DNA from: Lachnospiraceae bacterium
Lineage (GTDB): Bacteria; Bacillota; Clostridia; Lachnospirales; Lachnospiraceae
Direction of reading: 5' to 3'
NCBI GenBank assembly: GCA_009774345.1
Contig: VSNR01000033.1
Coordinates: 1 to 28,853, forward strand
Length of the DNA stretch: 28,853 nucleotides
A program made the translations under genes and the position numbers. Positions 1 through 6,807 of this stretch are shown piece by piece. Numbering within the stretch: the stretch's first letter is position 1; the number at the start of each line of letters is the position of its first letter. A model generated the notes under the pieces. It saw only the letters and a program-made list of their open reading frames with translations, did not search any database and was not told the DNA's origin.

Positions 1-1
1 G

Positions 2-7
2 TATAAT
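2..7 (+). promoter_or_regulatory. possible -10 box before the AraC gene
   Basis: A perfect TATAAT hexamer sits at the extreme left edge, about 50 bases before the first gene. The -35 region would lie outside the window, so only half a promoter is visible. Confidence 0.35.
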
Positions 8-57
8 ATAACCATACAATCAAAAACACAGGCTCTCAGAAAGAGGTGAACCGTAAC

Positions 58-975
58 ATGGAACCTGATTTTTATACCAAACGGACACAGCAGCTGCTGC
101 TCAGCGGCTATCCCGTACACATTGACACCATCGACTGCTCTACCCCCAATGCCCCCATTATTCACTGGCACTGGCATGAAGAAATCGAATTTCAATATAT
201 ACAGAAAGGACAGGCATACATCACCTGCGGCGAGGACAACATTGCTGTCTCAGAAGGCGATATCTTCTTTATCAATCAAGCCGTCCGACATTTTATTACG
301 CCGTCAGGCCCCGATGGCGTCATTTACAGCGCTTTCATCGTGCACCCCTCCTTTATCCTAGGATTTGGCCAGCTGGAACTGGAAAGCAAGTATATCAATC
401 CAATCATTGCAAACTGTTCCTTCACGCATCTGCACATCACACGCAAGAACAAGCATTACGAACAGTTTCTGGAACTATTAAAACAACTGCTTACGCTTCA
501 CGAGGAGCGCCCTGCCTGCTATGAACTTTTGAGCAAAGCAAGCATACTGCAATTGTGGAAGCTCCTTTATGACCAACTCCCGGGCAGGACTGCTGCTCCT
601 TATAAGATCACTGCGCGCATCGCCAATCAGGATGCGCAGCGCGTCAAGCAGGCAATGGTCTACATACAGGAGCATTTTATGGAACCGATCACGCTCAATG
701 ATATCGCAGAAGCCATCCTTGTCAGCAAAAGTGAGTGCTGCCGCTGCTTCAAGCGCGCTACAGGTCTGTCCCCCTTTGAATACCTGATGAAATTCCGCAT
801 CACAGAATCCGCCAAATACATGCACCGCAAATCACATGAATCCATCTCTGAGATTGCAGGCGCTGTTGGGTTCAACAACACGAGTTATTTTAACAAAGTA
901 TTTAAAAAATTTATGGGCTGTACGCCGACCGAATACCGCCAGTCCCTCCGAAAAGAACTGCCAAAACTAAATTAA
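58..975 (+). CDS. AraC-family transcriptional regulator with cupin-type sensor domain
   Basis: A DNA-binding regulator of about 305 residues. The N-terminal part is a cupin-like ligand-binding domain, marked by the His-rich segment HWHWHEEIEFQYI and the following SEGDIFFINQAVRH. The last 100 residues hold two helix-turn-helix motifs: one around ITLNDIAEAILVSKSECCRCF, the other ending in the AraC signature IAGAVGFNNTSYFNKVFKK. Such regulators often sense a sugar or related small molecule and control neighbouring uptake or catabolic genes. I start it at ATG 58 because AGAGGTGA (42-49) gives a ribosome binding site 8 bases upstream; the in-frame GTG at 46 lies inside that site. Its natural target is not evident. 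The gene facing it end to end seems to be lost apart from a possible transporter remnant. The ligand is unknown. Confidence 0.9.
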   Translation: MEPDFYTKRTQQLLLSGYPVHIDTIDCSTPNAPIIHWHWHEEIEFQYIQKGQAYITCGEDNIAVSEGDIFFINQAVRHFITPSGPDGVIYSAFIVHPSFILGFGQLELESKYINPIIANCSFTHLHITRKNKHYEQFLELLKQLLTLHEERPACYELLSKASILQLWKLLYDQLPGRTAAPYKITARIANQDAQRVKQAMVYIQEHFMEPITLNDIAEAILVSKSECCRCFKRATGLSPFEYLMKFRITESAKYMHRKSHESISEIAGAVGFNNTSYFNKVFKKFMGCTPTEYRQSLRKELPKLN

Positions 976-1076
976 GCCGCTCTGTGCAATGGTTTCAGAT
1001 TTAGCAGCCAAAGCCCTGCTGCAAGACATCCTATGCCCACTGCCACAAGCCCGCAGATCTCAGAAGCGCTCGGATA
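972..1076 (-). pseudogene. possible 3' remnant of a membrane transporter gene
   Basis: On the minus strand a 34-codon stretch ends in TAA and overlaps the AraC stop codon. It reads ...SEICGLVAVGIGCLAAGLWL... followed by LNLKPLHRAA. That is a hydrophobic segment of about 18 residues followed by a short basic tail, as in the last helix of a major-facilitator transporter. It is opened upstream by an in-frame TGA (1077-1079) and has no start codon or ribosome binding site. I infer the end of a deleted transporter gene that once converged with the AraC gene. It is too short to assign to a family, and a chance hydrophobic frame is possible. Confidence 0.3.
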
Positions 1077-1103
1077 TCATGGAACAGAACTGGAAATCCT
1101 TGA

Positions 1104-2183
1104 TCATCTAGACGGATGATAAAACTCCTTATACCAGCAGGCAAACCTGCGTAGTCCGTCCCTCAAATCCGTGGAGGGCTTAAAGCCAAAATCGCGCTCG
1201 AGTCCGCTCACATCGGCATACGTCACCTCCACATCCCCCGGCTGCATGCCCACAAGCTCCTTATGCGCCTCAAAGTCATACTCCTCTGGCAGCACAGCGG
1301 CACGCTTTAGCTCCTCCTGTAAGATTTCCACGAAATCAAGCAGGTTCTCAGGCTGGTTGTTGCCAATGTTGTAGATCTTGTATTTCACGCCATCCTCATT
1401 TGGAAGCGGCGCGCACTGCATCACAGACATTACCCCGGTGACAATATCATCAATATAAGTAAAATCGCGTTTACAGTTGCCATAGTTAAAGATTTTGATC
1501 GTCTCATTCCTGACAAGTTTGTCTGTAAAGCCAAAATACGCCATATCCGGGCGCCCTGCCGGACCATATACTGTAAAAAAGCGCAGTCCTGTAGACGGAA
1601 TGCCATACAGTTTTGCGTAAGCATGTGCCATCAATTCATTGGATTTCTTGGTGGCAGCATAGAGTGATACCGGATTGTCCACTTGATCCTCTGTCGCGTA
1701 AGGTATTTTCTTATTACTTCCGTAGACCGAGGAAGAGCTCGCATACACAAAGTGCTCGACACCGCCTGCGCTCCCGTCATAGCTGTGCCTGCATGCCTCG
1801 AGAAGATTATAGAAACCAATCATATTGGACTCGATATAGGCATCTGGATTCTCAATGCTGTAGCGCACGCCTGCCTGCGCCGCCAAGTTCACGACGATCT
1901 GCGGCCTGTGCGTCTCAAATAGTTCTCTGATCTCCTTTTGTTCTGCGATATTTCCCTTGATAAAAATAAACTTCCCTTTTCCGCCGGACACCAGCTCCCT
2001 GATCTGGTTTAAGCGAAATTCTTTGAGGGATACATCATAATAATCATTCATATTGTCGATACCGACAATCGTGACATTGACCACACTTTTCAGAAGTGTC
2101 TGTATCAGATTGGCACCGATAAATCCTGCGGCTCCTGTCACAAGGATCGTCTTATTTTCAAGTTTCACATTTTTTTCAAGCAT
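1104..2183 (-). CDS. NAD-dependent sugar-nucleotide epimerase, UDP-glucuronate 4-epimerase-like
   Basis: A short-chain dehydrogenase/reductase of about 359 residues, likely to interconvert UDP-glucuronate and UDP-galacturonate for cell-surface polysaccharide. Near the N terminus is the nucleotide-binding motif TGAAGFIGANL. The catalytic Ser region is ASSSSVYGS and the Tyr-Lys pair lies in YAATKKSNELMAHAY. The segment RFFTVYGPAGRPDMA and the C-terminal MQPGDVEVTYAD are the hallmarks of the UDP-glucuronate epimerase subgroup rather than GalE. I use ATG 2183: AAGGAG stands 7 bases upstream, whereas the longer TTG start at 2204 has no such site. The gene overlaps the stop of the upstream gene by 8 bases (ATGCTTGA), so the two are probably translationally coupled. 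Exact substrate specificity cannot be read from sequence alone. Confidence 0.85.
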   Translation of the reverse strand: MLEKNVKLENKTILVTGAAGFIGANLIQTLLKSVVNVTIVGIDNMNDYYDVSLKEFRLNQIRELVSGGKGKFIFIKGNIAEQKEIRELFETHRPQIVVNLAAQAGVRYSIENPDAYIESNMIGFYNLLEACRHSYDGSAGGVEHFVYASSSSVYGSNKKIPYATEDQVDNPVSLYAATKKSNELMAHAYAKLYGIPSTGLRFFTVYGPAGRPDMAYFGFTDKLVRNETIKIFNYGNCKRDFTYIDDIVTGVMSVMQCAPLPNEDGVKYKIYNIGNNQPENLLDFVEILQEELKRAAVLPEEYDFEAHKELVGMQPGDVEVTYADVSGLERDFGFKPSTDLRDGLRRFACWYKEFYHPSR

Positions 2184-2655
2184 GTTCTTTCTCCTTTTTG
2201 CCAAATATCAACGAAGCAAACAATGCGTTGATGTCGTCTGGCTCCTCTCCAACCCACTCTTCACTAAACCGGTTGGCAGCATCATGCATGCCAATCCGCT
2301 CCATTGCATTGACAACGCGCATCCGAATCTGGACGGACGACTGCTTCGCCCACTGAAATGCTTCGAGCAGCCGCAGGCCATCCTTGTATACTCGGTCATA
2401 ATCCCCCAGCGTGTTCAGCTCCTTAAAGTAGTCATCGACCCATCCCTGAACATTATATTTATACTCTGTCCGCTCATCAATCTCTGCCAGCTCATTAAAG
2501 CCGCACGGATGTTTCTTCTGCTCCTCCTCGATGATTTCGAGCAGCGTGTCATATGCACTATACCAGCATTCATTGATAATATTCCCATTATCCAGCGCCT
2601 TATAACATTTTGCAGTCAGATCCTCAAATATATTCCATTTACGATTCTTTTCCAT
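2176..2655 (-). CDS. hypothetical helical protein coupled to the epimerase gene
   Basis: I do not recognise this 159-residue protein. It has no signal peptide or membrane segment and is acidic and predominantly helical in appearance. The second half (from about residue 85, VYKDGLRLLEAFQWAKQ..., then RVVNAMERIGMHDAANRFSE) resembles one or two tetratricopeptide-like helical pairs. A GAAAGG ribosome binding site stands 10 bases before ATG 2655. Its stop codon overlaps the epimerase start, so it is the first gene of a two-gene operon. It may be a partner or accessory protein of sugar-nucleotide metabolism, but that is only inferred from position. No cysteine cluster or catalytic motif stands out. 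Confidence 0.7.
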   Translation of the reverse strand: MEKNRKWNIFEDLTAKCYKALDNGNIINECWYSAYDTLLEIIEEEQKKHPCGFNELAEIDERTEYKYNVQGWVDDYFKELNTLGDYDRVYKDGLRLLEAFQWAKQSSVQIRMRVVNAMERIGMHDAANRFSEEWVGEEPDDINALFASLIFGKKEKEHA

Positions 2656-2736
2656 CTATTTTATACCTTTCTTTATTCTTAGCGTTTTTTGTCCTTTCAG
2701 TTCTGTCTGGTTGCAGCGAGATGTCTCTCATATCAT

Positions 2737-2765
2737 AGTATACCATTATTTGACTGTTCCCACAA
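2737..2765 (-). promoter_or_regulatory. putative sigma-A promoter for the unknown gene/epimerase operon
   Basis: On the minus strand TTGTGG (2760-2765) and TATACT (2737-2742) are separated by 17 bases, about 80 bases before the start codon at 2655. The -10 matches 5 of 6 consensus bases; the -35 is weak. Confidence 0.4.
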
Positions 2766-2841
2766 CAAAACATTTAGGAATCTTTCCTCCTTTCTCAGCA
2801 TATCATTATCACAAATACATGACAATGCGGTGGTTCTGTAG

Positions 2842-3531
2842 ATGAAGCAGTCAAATCATATATTCAATATCTTATATCTTATATGTATGTTTCTGACGGT
2901 GACAGCGATCGCAAGACCGCTCTATTATCAGCATTCAATTCCGGCGATCGCCTCCACTGCCCAGACCCCCGCCGACATCAAACGTGCCGCCCTCACGTTC
3001 GATGACGGCCCGCACCCTGTCTACACCGCCCATCTTCTCGATGAACTGAAAAAGCGCGGCGTGAAAGCGACCTTTTTTGTCACGGGGGAACACGCAGAAC
3101 TCCATCCTGATCTCATCAAACGGATGCACGACGAAGGTCATCTCATCGGCAACCACACCTACAGCCACATACAGCTCACCTCCTCCAACAAAAACCAATT
3201 CAAGGAAGAGCTGATACAGACCAATGAGATTCTTCATGATATCACCGGTGCAGAAGTACAGTATGTGCGTCCTCCCTACGGATCGTGGGACAAAAAATTC
3301 GAGACAGACCTGAATATGTTTCCTGTTCTGTGGAATGTAGACCCTCTCGACTGGTGCACTGCCAACGCAAACCGGGTGGCAAGTACCATCCTAAACAAAG
3401 TCTCCGACAATGACATCATCCTGCTGCATGATTATTATGATACCTCCGTCGAGGCTGCTATCATAGTTGTTGACGAAATGACACGGCAGGGCTACGAGTT
3501 TGTCACGGTAGACAAAATTTTATTTGATTAA
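2842..3531 (+). CDS. polysaccharide deacetylase (NodB domain), membrane-anchored
   Basis: A 229-residue carbohydrate esterase family 4 enzyme that should remove N-acetyl groups from peptidoglycan or another extracellular glycan. Residues 8-27 form an uncleaved signal anchor, placing the catalytic domain outside the cell. The NodB motifs appear in order: TFDDGPH (base and metal Asp), HTYSH (two metal-binding His), RPPYG, the DPLDW segment, and LLHDYY near the C terminus with the catalytic His. All expected catalytic residues are present and the length fits a single-domain enzyme. The ribosome binding site is weak (GCGGTGG, 8 bases before ATG 2842). It stands alone on the plus strand, divergent from the epimerase pair, so a shared role in surface polysaccharide is plausible but unproven. 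Confidence 0.9.
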   Translation: MKQSNHIFNILYLICMFLTVTAIARPLYYQHSIPAIASTAQTPADIKRAALTFDDGPHPVYTAHLLDELKKRGVKATFFVTGEHAELHPDLIKRMHDEGHLIGNHTYSHIQLTSSNKNQFKEELIQTNEILHDITGAEVQYVRPPYGSWDKKFETDLNMFPVLWNVDPLDWCTANANRVASTILNKVSDNDIILLHDYYDTSVEAAIIVVDEMTRQGYEFVTVDKILFD

Positions 3532-3537
3532 TCATCC

Positions 3538-3562
3538 GCTGAAAATAATATTTGATTTCAGC
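3538..3562 (+). repeat. short inverted repeat between deacetylase and permease genes
   Basis: Arms GCTGAAA and TTTCAGC are separated by 11 AT-rich bases, just after the deacetylase stop. No T-run follows on either strand, so it is a poor intrinsic terminator. It could be an operator for the following transport genes or a 3'-end hairpin. Confidence 0.35.
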
Positions 3563-3623
3563 AGGGAAATATGCCATTATATAAAAGTAGCTATGTGTAC
3601 ACACCAAACGGAGAACTTTTACC

Positions 3624-4610
3624 ATGCAAAAGCATAAAATACTGCTCCTTGTCCTGCTGCTTCTGGCCTGCATCTTTGCGGGCATTCTGCTGGGGAGTGT
3701 CCCGCTCCATCCAGCCAGTGTCCTGCGGTGTCTGGCTGGTCTTGACAAGGATTCCACTACTTATATCTTAGTGAACACGGTCCGCCTCCCCCGCGTCATG
3801 GGGGCAGTCCTTGCCGGCATGGGACTTGCCACAGCCGGCGTACTCTTGCAGAGTGTCATGAACAATTCCCTCGCAAGCCCAAACACCATCGGCGTCAACT
3901 CCGGCGCCGGTTTTGCTGTAATGCTCACGCTGATGTTTGGCGGCGCCTCATACTGTATTCCGGCTGCTGCCTTTGCTGGCGCCCTGCTCACGACACTCAC
4001 CATCTTTGGACTGGCATATGCGGCTGACAGCTCGCGCACCACCATCATTCTAGCCGGCATCACGGTGTCGAGCTTCCTCAATGCAGGCATCAACACCATC
4101 AAACTCCTCGACACGGACATCACCGTAAACCTCACCACCTTTATGATTGGTTCCCTGTCAGGACTGACTTTTGACAACCTGAAATTCCCCGCTGCCGCCA
4201 TTCTTACAGCGCTTTTTTTGTCCTTTCCTGCTGCAAAATCTGTGAATGTGCTCAATCTGGGAGATGACATTGCGCGTTCGCTGGGGCTTCATGTCATACT
4301 TGTGCGGCTGTTTCTGCTCGTCCTGTCAAGCATTTTGTCGGGCTGCGTGGTAAGCTATGCCGGACTTTTGAGCTTTGTCGGGCTGATTGTCCCCCATATC
4401 TGCCGCCGCCTGTTTGGCAATGACGCCCGCATTCTGCTGCCCTGCTCTGCTCTGCTTGGCGCCAGCTTTGTCCTCATCTGTGACATTCTGGGACGTGTCC
4501 TGTTCTCCCCCTTTGAGCTGCCTGCCGGTGTCCTGATGTCCTTTGTTGGAGGGCCGTTTTTCCTGTATCTGTTATTTAGGAACTGTAGAAAAATAACTGA
4601 CACATCTTGA
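3624..4610 (+). CDS. FecCD-family ABC transporter permease (iron-siderophore/cobalamin/heme type)
   Basis: A 328-residue polytopic membrane protein and the channel half of a type II ABC importer. It has about nine or ten hydrophobic segments. FecCD/BtuC landmarks include RLPRVMGAVLAGMGLATAG and LASPNTIGVNSGAGF in the first third. The cytoplasmic coupling region is LLSFVGLIVPHICRRLFG, and the conserved end is LPAGVLMSFVGGPFFLYLL. GGAGAA (3610-3615) stands 8 bases before ATG 3624. The final dozen codons lie inside the left arm of the 163-bp palindrome that follows, so the extreme C terminus seems to be supplied by that element. The ATPase gene comes next on the same strand. The substrate is probably a chelated metal or tetrapyrrole and cannot be fixed from the permease. 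Confidence 0.9.
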   Translation: MQKHKILLLVLLLLACIFAGILLGSVPLHPASVLRCLAGLDKDSTTYILVNTVRLPRVMGAVLAGMGLATAGVLLQSVMNNSLASPNTIGVNSGAGFAVMLTLMFGGASYCIPAAAFAGALLTTLTIFGLAYAADSSRTTIILAGITVSSFLNAGINTIKLLDTDITVNLTTFMIGSLSGLTFDNLKFPAAAILTALFLSFPAAKSVNVLNLGDDIARSLGLHVILVRLFLLVLSSILSGCVVSYAGLLSFVGLIVPHICRRLFGNDARILLPCSALLGASFVLICDILGRVLFSPFELPAGVLMSFVGGPFFLYLLFRNCRKITDTS

Positions 4611-4739
4611 CTTGTCTATTTCTCCGATTATGTATGTCAAAAAGCCTCGCCGTAGCCCGCTACGCCTGCGTTTTTTGACATACATCCTCGAAGAAATATA
4701 CTGCACAATCTGCATCAGTTATTTTCCTACAATTCCTTA
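4577..4739. repeat. 163-bp long imperfect palindrome (MITE-like or giant hairpin)
   Basis: The sequence reads almost identically on both strands about a centre at 4657/4658, where CGTAGC meets GCTACG. Outer arms are TAGGAACTGTAGAAAAATAA and, on the other strand, TAAGGAATTGTAGGAAAATA. An inner block of about 13 bases (ATGTATGTCAAAA) is matched exactly by TTTTGACATACAT. Over 78 aligned arm positions from the GTAG at 4585, roughly three quarters match, with no gap needed. It carries no convincing ORF and sits between two genes of one operon, with its left arm forming the 3' end of the permease gene. No clear target-site duplication is visible. A miniature inverted-repeat element or a structured intercistronic RNA are the main readings. 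Confidence 0.8.
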
Positions 4740-4763
4740 CCAAAAAAGGAGGGCGCAGAGTCC

Positions 4764-5522
4764 ATGCTTGAGTTTCGGAAAGTGGATATCCGCTGTAATT
4801 TTGTACCTATTTTAAATCAGATCTCGGTCTGTTTTCAGAAAGGAGAGATCACGACTGTCATCGGGCCAAACGGCTGCGGCAAGACCACACTTCTGCAATG
4901 CCTGAACGGTTCCTCCAAGGTCACTTCGGGCACCATCCTCCTAGACGGCGCAGACTATCTTGCCATGCCGTTCAAGGAACGCGCGCGCAGGGTGTCATTT
5001 CTGCCGCAGGTGCGCACCATCATTCCAGCGCTGCCTGTGAAAACGCTGGTGGAACACGGGCGGTTCCCGCATCTTGGGTTTGCGCGCAGAAAGTCCAAAA
5101 AAGATATCGAAATCGTTGCACATGCGATGGATTTCGCACAGGTGTCACCCTACGCTGCACAGTATGCAGACACGCTCTCCGGCGGAATCCGCCAGCGCGC
5201 CTTCTTTGCAATGACACTCGCGCAGGACTGTGACTATATTGTCCTCGATGAGCCCACCACCTACCTTGATCTAAATGGACAGCGGGCTTTTATGGAGATG
5301 CTTGCACAGCTAAAGGCACAGGGAAAAACCGTGATCCTCGTCCTTCATGACATTGGACAGGCACTTGAGATTTCTGACACGCTTGTCATTATGCAGGACA
5401 GAAAGATAGCTGCCACAGCAACCCCACAGGAATGTCTGCGGCAGCACATTATAGAAGAAGTCTTTGATGTCCGCCTCAAAGAATTTTCAGATGAGGAAGG
5501 GCATTACTATTTCTTTTATTAA
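4764..5522 (+). CDS. ABC transporter ATP-binding protein of the FecCD importer
   Basis: A 252-residue FecE/BtuD-type ATPase that powers import through the upstream permease. Motifs run in the expected order: Walker A GPNGCGKTT near residue 35, a Q-loop at FLPQVRT, signature LSGGIRQRAF, Walker B YIVLDEPTTYLDL, and the H-loop in VILVLHDI. The signature reads LSGGI where LSGGQ is usual; this variation is uncommon but the following RQR is kept. AAGGAGGG (4746-4753) lies 10 bases before ATG 4764. About 150 bases, mostly palindrome, separate it from the permease, although such pairs normally abut. The 3' end overlaps the convergent substrate-binding protein gene by 4 bases. Confidence 0.92.
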   Translation: MLEFRKVDIRCNFVPILNQISVCFQKGEITTVIGPNGCGKTTLLQCLNGSSKVTSGTILLDGADYLAMPFKERARRVSFLPQVRTIIPALPVKTLVEHGRFPHLGFARRKSKKDIEIVAHAMDFAQVSPYAAQYADTLSGGIRQRAFFAMTLAQDCDYIVLDEPTTYLDLNGQRAFMEMLAQLKAQGKTVILVLHDIGQALEISDTLVIMQDRKIAATATPQECLRQHIIEEVFDVRLKEFSDEEGHYYFFY

Positions 5523-6595
5523 AAATCCTCACCGTACAGAATGTCGGCAAGCTTTTGATAGGCCTCTCCCCATCTCGCATTTGGCTTTAAATTGTACAGT
5601 TCCTTTTCAAGGACATAGTACCTGCCCTCCCTCACAGCAGTGAGCTTACTCCACGCAGGATTGTTCAGTAGTGTATTCTCGATGTTCTGCTGGACTGCCT
5701 TGGCGTCTTTGCCCTGTGTTGTCACAAAGACAAAATCCGGGTCAGCGGCAATGACCGCCTCCATGCTCATGTCATCAAGCAGACTGTCATCATCGTCAGC
5801 AATATTGATACAGCCAAGCTCCGCAAGCATTTCTCCGCCGACATTGCCATAGCTTCCTTTTGCCTTGACACTCGATGCACTCGCCCTCAAAAAGACGATT
5901 TTGGGTGCTTTTTTTCCCTCAAGATTTCTCTGGTTCACGCGCTCCCGCGCTGCATCCACCTGATTTTTGACCTCGATTCCGTTTTGGAGATACAAGTCCT
6001 CTCTGCCCGTAATATCTGTACAGATTTCCAGCATGTTCATATATTCATTAAAGTTCGACACGGAAAAATACGCTGTCGTAATGCCGGCATTTTCCAGAAT
6101 TTTCTCGATATCCATGTCCGCCTCTGTGTTGGCGCTGGCAATCACTAAATCTGGTTTTGCGGCAATGATTTTCTCGATATCAGGTTCCAGATGCGAGCCG
6201 ACGTTGACTACATCCTCCCCCAGATTCAGATCGAAGCTGGTCCATGAATCATTGGCGGCGCCCACCACGTCACCGCCCGCAAGCAGCCATAGTTCCGTAA
6301 AGCTGCCGATCAGCGTGATCACCCTGTCATGGCTCTCCACTGTGACCGTCCTGCCGATATCGTCCGTGAACGTAATCCCTGCCGCCTCTGTCTGCGCAGA
6401 CTCCGCTTCCTCCCGTTTCCGCGCCTCCTTCTCAAGTTTCTCTTCTAATATCGTACTCCTTGACTCTCCTTCGCTGTGCTCCTCCTCCACTGCCGCCACA
6501 GTGCTTTCTGCTGCTGCACTGGTCTGCGTTTCCTTGTCTGCACACCCTTGTAGCACAAAAACTGCTGCCAGCAAGGGCAGTATCCATTTTTTCAT
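5519..6595 (-). CDS. substrate-binding lipoprotein of a FecCD-type importer
   Basis: A 358-residue extracellular lipoprotein of the periplasmic-binding (TroA/BtuF-like) fold. It should capture a metal chelate and deliver it to the permease encoded opposite. The signal ends in the lipobox VLQGC (Cys at about 17). Next comes an unusual spacer of about 50 charged residues, rich in Glu, Lys and Arg (for example LEEKLEKEARKREEAESAQ), likely a coiled-coil stalk. The binding domain begins at TFTDDIGRTVTVE. The first lobe carries AKPDLVIAS and the second VIAADPDFVFVTTQGKDAK, both family hallmarks. AGGAGG stands about 8 bases before ATG 6595. It is transcribed against its permease and ATPase, a split arrangement, and follows the DUF4250 gene by 37 bases. 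Confidence 0.88.
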   Translation of the reverse strand: MKKWILPLLAAVFVLQGCADKETQTSAAAESTVAAVEEEHSEGESRSTILEEKLEKEARKREEAESAQTEAAGITFTDDIGRTVTVESHDRVITLIGSFTELWLLAGGDVVGAANDSWTSFDLNLGEDVVNVGSHLEPDIEKIIAAKPDLVIASANTEADMDIEKILENAGITTAYFSVSNFNEYMNMLEICTDITGREDLYLQNGIEVKNQVDAARERVNQRNLEGKKAPKIVFLRASASSVKAKGSYGNVGGEMLAELGCINIADDDDSLLDDMSMEAVIAADPDFVFVTTQGKDAKAVQQNIENTLLNNPAWSKLTAVREGRYYVLEKELYNLKPNARWGEAYQKLADILYGEDF

Positions 6596-6632
6596 AATCT
6601 TAGCCTCCTGTTATTACACCATTCTAACAGCT

Positions 6633-6803
6633 TCATACAAACTGATTTTTCTGTCTGTCGTAATGATAATCAATTTGTCCAAGTTTGTCTACTATTTTTT
6701 GCAGCTCCTCCTCTGTATCTTCACAAAATGCCTCAAGGCTTGGATAATAGTCTCTTAGTTTCAGATTGATATAGCTCAATAGCATAACTGGATCGTTTGG
6801 CAT
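6633..6803 (-). CDS. DUF4250 small protein (56 aa)
   Basis: A short gene starting MPNDPVMLLSYINLKLRDYY and ending YHYDRQKNQFV. The N-terminal pattern (PNDPxMLLSxxNxKLRDxYPSLEAxCED) and the C-terminal DYHYDxxxNQF are the recognisable signature of DUF4250, a family I associate mainly with Lachnospiraceae and relatives. Its function is unknown to me. AAAGGAG stands about 9 bases before ATG 6803, and the gene begins 4 bases after the HolA stop, so it is co-transcribed with and probably coupled to holA. The length is typical of the family. No membrane segment or cysteine pair is visible; a small helical DNA- or protein-binding fold is plausible. Confidence 0.85.
   Translation of the reverse strand: MPNDPVMLLSYINLKLRDYYPSLEAFCEDTEEELQKIVDKLGQIDYHYDRQKNQFV
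6663..6691 (-). promoter_or_regulatory. possible promoter and Fur-like box for the substrate-binding lipoprotein
   Basis: Reading the minus strand, TAGACA (6686-6691) and TATCAT (6663-6668) are spaced 17 bases apart, about 65 bases before the lipoprotein start. A 19-base stretch at 6659-6677 (minus CAAATTGATTATCATTACG) matches 14 of 19 positions of the Fur consensus and covers the -10. The match lies inside the DUF4250 coding sequence and encodes its conserved QIDYHY residues, so it may be a coding coincidence. Confidence 0.35.
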
Positions 6804-6807
6804 TCTC

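Noticed and set aside
2184..2204. Longer TTG start for the epimerase
   Set aside because: It would use a TTG with no ribosome binding site, and the codons it adds (AKRRKN) are the Shine-Dalgarno region of the real ATG.
4612..4815. 67-codon frame starting inside the palindrome
   Set aside because: It runs through both arms of the palindrome and into the ATPase gene in another frame, without a ribosome binding site.
5967..6758. A 263-codon plus-strand open frame opposite the binding protein
   Set aside because: It is antisense to a lipoprotein with clear family motifs and to DUF4250, and it is low-complexity Ser-rich.
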